DNA from: CAVVSD01 sp963757125 | Lineage (GTDB): Bacteria; Actinomycetota; Thermoleophilia; Solirubrobacterales; Solirubrobacteraceae | Reading direction: 5' to 3' | Assembly (NCBI GenBank): GCA_963757125.1 | Contig: CAVWQP010000009.1 | Span: forward strand, 1,860,001-1,924,000 | DNA length: 64,000 nt | In this document: piece by piece, positions 61,422-64,000 of the stretch | How positions within the stretch are numbered: the stretch's first letter is position 1 | Layout of the letters: every line of letters begins with the position of its first letter | Position numbers and translations under genes: made by a program | Notes under the pieces: model-generated | Database searches by the model: none | Told to the model about the DNA's origin: nothing | What the model saw: only the letters and a program-made list of their open reading frames with translations

Positions 61422-62320
61422 ACCCGCCTGACCGTCTGGGCGGCGTGTGCGGTGGCCTGCTGCCAGGTGATGCGCAGGACGTGTTCGCCGTGGGCTTCCA
61501 GGAGTGCCTGGCGTTGGGCGTCGTCTGCTCTGGCCTGCGGCGTGTCGTGCCATTGGGTGCTGTCGGCTTCGACGATGAGGTGCTGCTCGGGCCAGCGGAA
61601 GTCGGGGATGACGCGGCGTCCGTCGAGGTGCAGGGGGACGTTGACGTGTGGTGGGGTGAGGCCCGCGGCGCTGAGCAGGTCATAGACGCGGTCTTCCAGT
61701 TCTGTGCGGGTGGCGGGCGGCTGGGTGGCCAGGACGCGCGCGAAGCGGGCTCGGCCGGGGCGCCCGGCGGCGCGGTCGAGCTGGCGGCCCAGCAGGCGCA
61801 GGTTCGTGAGGTGCATCGACTGCGCGCGGCTCATGAGACGCCGCAGCGGCACGTCCTCGAGCGTCGCCGCGAGGTCCATGATCGTCCGTGCTGCCGAGGT
61901 GGTGGGGATCCCGCGGTGGCGGACCACGTCCTCGGGGTGCAGGCTGCGGGTGCGGTGCACGCGGATGCCCGCCGGCGCTCTGACCTGCCCGTGCGGCACC
62001 GTCACCTCGGGGCGACGATCCTGCACGGGCCACAGCCCGAACAGCATCACCGAGCAGGAGCGGCTGAGAATCGCATCCGGCCCGCATGCCTTCACCGCCG
62101 CCAGCCACCTGCCCTCTGGTGTAAGACCCGTGTGACCAACGGCGTAGACACCGTGATGCACACGGTGCAGGTGCCCCGCCGCGACCCACCCGCCGACTGT
62201 CGCGTCGGAGAGCCCACACGCCCGCAGCTCCTCCAGGGACACCACGCCCCAGCTCTCAGCCGCCACGTCAGCGATCAGCGGGTGAGATTTCCTCGCATAT
62301 AGAAGGGTTTTCTCACCCAC
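61232..62320 (-). CDS. AbiEi-type antitoxin-domain protein fused to DUF559 nuclease
   Basis: A 362-aa protein. The N-terminal winged-helix region (WGVVSLEELRACGLSDATVGGWVAAGHLHRVHHGVYAVGH) is the AbiEi-like antitoxin/HTH domain. The C-terminal domain (LTPPHVNVPLHLDGRRVIPDFRWPEQHLIVEADSTQWHDT ... ALLEAHGEHVLRITWQQ) is DUF559, related to very-short-patch repair endonucleases, with the PDF...E pattern of the PD-(D/E)XK fold. These proteins are common in actinobacteria; a role in defence or DNA repair is suspected. The last ~60 residues (Pro/Ser/Gly-rich) lie antisense to the amidase and look like an unselected tail. Start GTG is uncertain. Confidence 0.78.
   Translation of the reverse strand: MGEKTLLYARKSHPLIADVAAESWGVVSLEELRACGLSDATVGGWVAAGHLHRVHHGVYAVGHTGLTPEGRWLAAVKACGPDAILSRSCSVMLFGLWPVQDRRPEVTVPHGQVRAPAGIRVHRTRSLHPEDVVRHRGIPTTSAARTIMDLAATLEDVPLRRLMSRAQSMHLTNLRLLGRQLDRAAGRPGRARFARVLATQPPATRTELEDRVYDLLSAAGLTPPHVNVPLHLDGRRVIPDFRWPEQHLIVEADSTQWHDTPQARADDAQRQALLEAHGEHVLRITWQQATAHAAQTVRRVYNAGPGTGPRAASSASPIASTTSSVPAGPTSSIPTGSPSPVSPAGTDSAGSPAPLAGSVLRT
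62280..62318. promoter_or_regulatory. 8-bp inverted repeat around the DUF559 gene start
   Basis: GGGTGAGA (62280-62287) and TCTCACCC (62311-62318) are perfect inverted arms separated by 23 nt, which includes an AT-rich TATATG on the minus strand. It may be an autoregulatory operator for the AbiEi-like HTH. If TATATG is the -10 box, translation would start further downstream than the GTG at 62320. Confidence 0.4.
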
Positions 62321-62372
62321 CCGCCCAGCGTGCCACGCGCGCCGTCACACAACACCACCCGACTGCAACACC

Positions 62373-62894
62373 TCACGCGCCGGGCGGTTCCTCCATCAGC
62401 TCCGGGTCGCCGATGCGGGCCCGGAGGTCGTCCGTGAACGCGCCGTCGATCAGGATGAACGCCACGCGGGTGACCTCGCCGGACCGGTTCTCCCAGCGGT
62501 GGTCCGTCCCGCGCTGCACCACGACGTCGCCGGCCCGGAGCACGGTCTCGGAGTCGTCGAGCACGAGCACGATCTCGCCGGACAGCACCACGCCGTAGTC
62601 GATCGTCTCGGTCCGGTGCATCGGAGACGCCGCGCCCGGCGGGATCTCGTTGATGCGGATCTTCGTGCCGTTCGGGCCGGGCGGCACGGTCAGGTCGCGC
62701 TCCGTCGGCTCGGGCTCGTCGGGCGCGACCGGCGCCGGGGTCGCGTCGGTCGACCACAGCTCGTGGAAGACCGCGCCGTCGGCGGCGGTCCGCGACACGG
62801 GCGGCGGGCCGTCGGACAGGAAGACCGACATGCCGTCGGCGTCGTGGCCGGTCACCACCCTCCGCGGGGTCCAGTGTTCGTCGGCGATGGGCAT
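62373..62894 (-). CDS. Cupin-domain protein
   Basis: A 173-aa protein. The cupin core is PGAASPMHRTETIDYGVVLSGEIVLVLDDSETVLRAGDVVVQRGTDHRWENRSGEVTRVAFILID, with metal-binding His in MHRTETIDY and the second motif ending in H (TDHRWENRS). The N-terminal 70 residues contain VTGHDADGMSVFLSDGPPP, typical of actinobacterial cupins linked to aromatic or ketone catabolism. It is 16 nt downstream of the FAD monooxygenase gene, so the two likely act together. Confidence 0.85.
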   Translation of the reverse strand: MPIADEHWTPRRVVTGHDADGMSVFLSDGPPPVSRTAADGAVFHELWSTDATPAPVAPDEPEPTERDLTVPPGPNGTKIRINEIPPGAASPMHRTETIDYGVVLSGEIVLVLDDSETVLRAGDVVVQRGTDHRWENRSGEVTRVAFILIDGAFTDDLRARIGDPELMEEPPGA

Positions 62895-62910
62895 CAGGGC
62901 GGTCTCCCTC

Positions 62911-64000
62911 TCAGATGGGCTCGGCGGTGACCATGATCGACTTGACCGTCAGCCCGGCGAAGTCGGCGTCGTGCTTGCGGTCCAGCTCCCAGCGCCCGAT
63001 CTGCCGCGAGATGTCCGAGATCGTCCTGCAGCGCTCGTAGCGGCGCTCCATGAACCGCTCGAGCGCGGCGTCGAGCGGCCCGTCTGCGGTGACCTCCTCG
63101 GCGAGTACGAGCGCGTCCTCGATCGCCATCGCCGCGCCCTGTCCCACGTGCGGCGACGTGGCGTGCGCCGCATCCCCGATCAGCACCACGCGGTCGCGGA
63201 ACCAGGGCCGCTCGACGAACACCGCCATCACCGGCCGGAACACGACGTCGGCGTCGCGGCGGATGTGCTCGTCGCGCATCTCGCCGATCACGCCCCCGAA
63301 CTCCGCGAGCCGCTCGCGCAGCGTCGCCGCGAGGCGATCGTCGGCGACCCGCTCACCGCCGGGCGGGGGCTCCTCGATGAGCAGCACGTACGCGAGGTCC
63401 GGCGCGAGCGGCACGAGGCCTGCCTTCCCGTCGGTCCCGACGAACATCCAGATCCCGCGGAGGTCCGGCGGGCGCGGGACGTTCACGCGCCAGCAGACCT
63501 GCCCGGTCCATTCGGGCTGGATCTCCTCGCCGAAGACGAGCGACCGGACCCGCGACCCGATGCCGTCGGCGCCGACGACGAGGTCGTAGTCGCCGCTCGT
63601 CCCATCGCTGAAGGTGACGTGCCCACCATCGATCGCGTCGACCGTCACGCCGAGGCGTACGTCCGCGCCCGATGCCTTGACCGCATCGGTCAGCAGGACG
63701 TGCAGGCGCGACCGGGTGATGCCGTTCATCGGCGGGTACTCGGGCCCGGCGACCCGATGGGCAGGCAGGTCGGCGAGCATCGTGCCGTCGGCGAGGTGGA
63801 ACCGCGAGCCCTCCATCGGGAAGCCCTGGTCGATCGCGTCGCTCGCCAGCCCGAGCGCGTCGAGGGCGCGCAGCGCGTTGCCCGGCTGGATGATCCCCAC
63901 GCCGTAGACGGACCACTCCGGGTTGATCTCGACGACGTCGACCTCGACGCCGGCACGCCGCAGCGCGATCGTCGCGGACAGACCGCCGATGCCGCCGCCG
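62911..64000 (-). CDS. FAD-dependent aromatic-hydroxylase-type monooxygenase (5' end beyond window)
   Basis: The gene runs off the right edge. The visible N-terminal sequence (GGIGGLSATIALRRAGVEVDVVE) is the FAD dinucleotide motif GxGIGGL. Later come DLVVGADGIGSRVRSLVFG (the DG motif) and RVVLIGDAAHATSPHVGQGAAMAIEDALVLAEEV (GD motif), making it a group A flavoprotein monooxygenase. About 363 residues are visible; only a few N-terminal residues are missing. Substrate unknown, probably an aromatic ring. Followed by the cupin gene on the same strand. Confidence 0.88.
   Translation of the reverse strand, partial: GGGIGGLSATIALRRAGVEVDVVEINPEWSVYGVGIIQPGNALRALDALGLASDAIDQGFPMEGSRFHLADGTMLADLPAHRVAGPEYPPMNGITRSRLHVLLTDAVKASGADVRLGVTVDAIDGGHVTFSDGTSGDYDLVVGADGIGSRVRSLVFGEEIQPEWTGQVCWRVNVPRPPDLRGIWMFVGTDGKAGLVPLAPDLAYVLLIEEPPPGGERVADDRLAATLRERLAEFGGVIGEMRDEHIRRDADVVFRPVMAVFVERPWFRDRVVLIGDAAHATSPHVGQGAAMAIEDALVLAEEVTADGPLDAALERFMERRYERCRTISDISRQIGRWELDRKHDADFAGLTVKSIMVTAEPI

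Overview
The window is high-GC DNA with dense, often overlapping genes, frequent GTG starts and no rRNA. The gene set points to an actinobacterium: a nusB-xseB-ispA-dxs block, a tlyA-nadK-recN-pyrG block, an xerD/nudix/deoB block, DUF2252, DUF3891 and DUF6325 proteins, an ECF41 sigma factor and an actinobacterial-type propane monooxygenase operon. The gene order and GC-rich style suggest Thermoleophilia/Solirubrobacterales (Conexibacter-like). That placement is an inference, not an identification.

Layout. 1-9.9 kb: accessory membrane and hydrolase genes, namely a PI-PLC-like protein, a patatin, a DoxX-like protein, a LuxR-type ATPase regulator, two membrane proteins and a sulfatase. 9.8-20 kb: DUF6325, DUF2252, an acyl-CoA dehydrogenase-like enzyme, a methyltransferase, a CAU-anticodon tRNA, a thioredoxin-like lipoprotein, a translationally coupled SDR/luciferase-like/glycosyltransferase trio, several micro-proteins and tRNA-Asn. 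20-29 kb: a decayed HNH endonuclease behind a LexA-like box, MaoC, dnaG, dgt, recO, glutaredoxin, mutM, DUF3891, deoB and xerD. 29-43 kb: the conserved housekeeping core on the minus strand (NUDIX, peptidase, pyrG, recN, nadK, tlyA, dxs, ispA, xseB, nusB, efp). It is interrupted by a candidate Crp-controlled small RNA, a divergent MarR/SnoaL pair and a secreted GH6 enzyme. 43-57 kb: ECF41 sigma, a GPR1/FUN34/YaaH (acetate transporter) family protein, a GAF/winged-helix activator, an IclR regulator, and then prmABCD, amidohydrolase, DUF59 protein, alcohol dehydrogenase and a dedicated GroEL. 57-64 kb: acyltransferase, GH15 enzyme, amidase, a DUF559 nuclease with an AbiEi-type domain, a cupin and an FAD monooxygenase.

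The metabolic centrepiece is the prm operon. Its diiron hydroxylase has the exact ligand spacing of soluble methane monooxygenase. The downstream alcohol dehydrogenase would oxidise the 2-propanol product, and the DUF59 and GroEL proteins probably serve metallocentre assembly and folding. Two regulator genes precede the operon, and the IclR gene overlaps prmA by 4 nt.

The least explained material is non-coding: (i) a small-RNA gene at 36.23-36.41 kb with a perfect TGTGA-N6-TCACA site at -41.5, a folded body and an intrinsic terminator; (ii) a perfectly paired three-way junction at 18.78-18.83 kb; (iii) a 166-bp element bounded by 16-bp perfect inverted repeats between a peptidase gene and pyrG; (iv) a 61-bp near-perfect hairpin between glutaredoxin and mutM; (v) a 12-bp-stem hairpin between prmA and prmB. 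Seven genes carry frameshifts. Most need only one base changed to restore full length, so sequencing or assembly error is a serious possibility for those; the HNH gene, with four, looks genuinely decayed.
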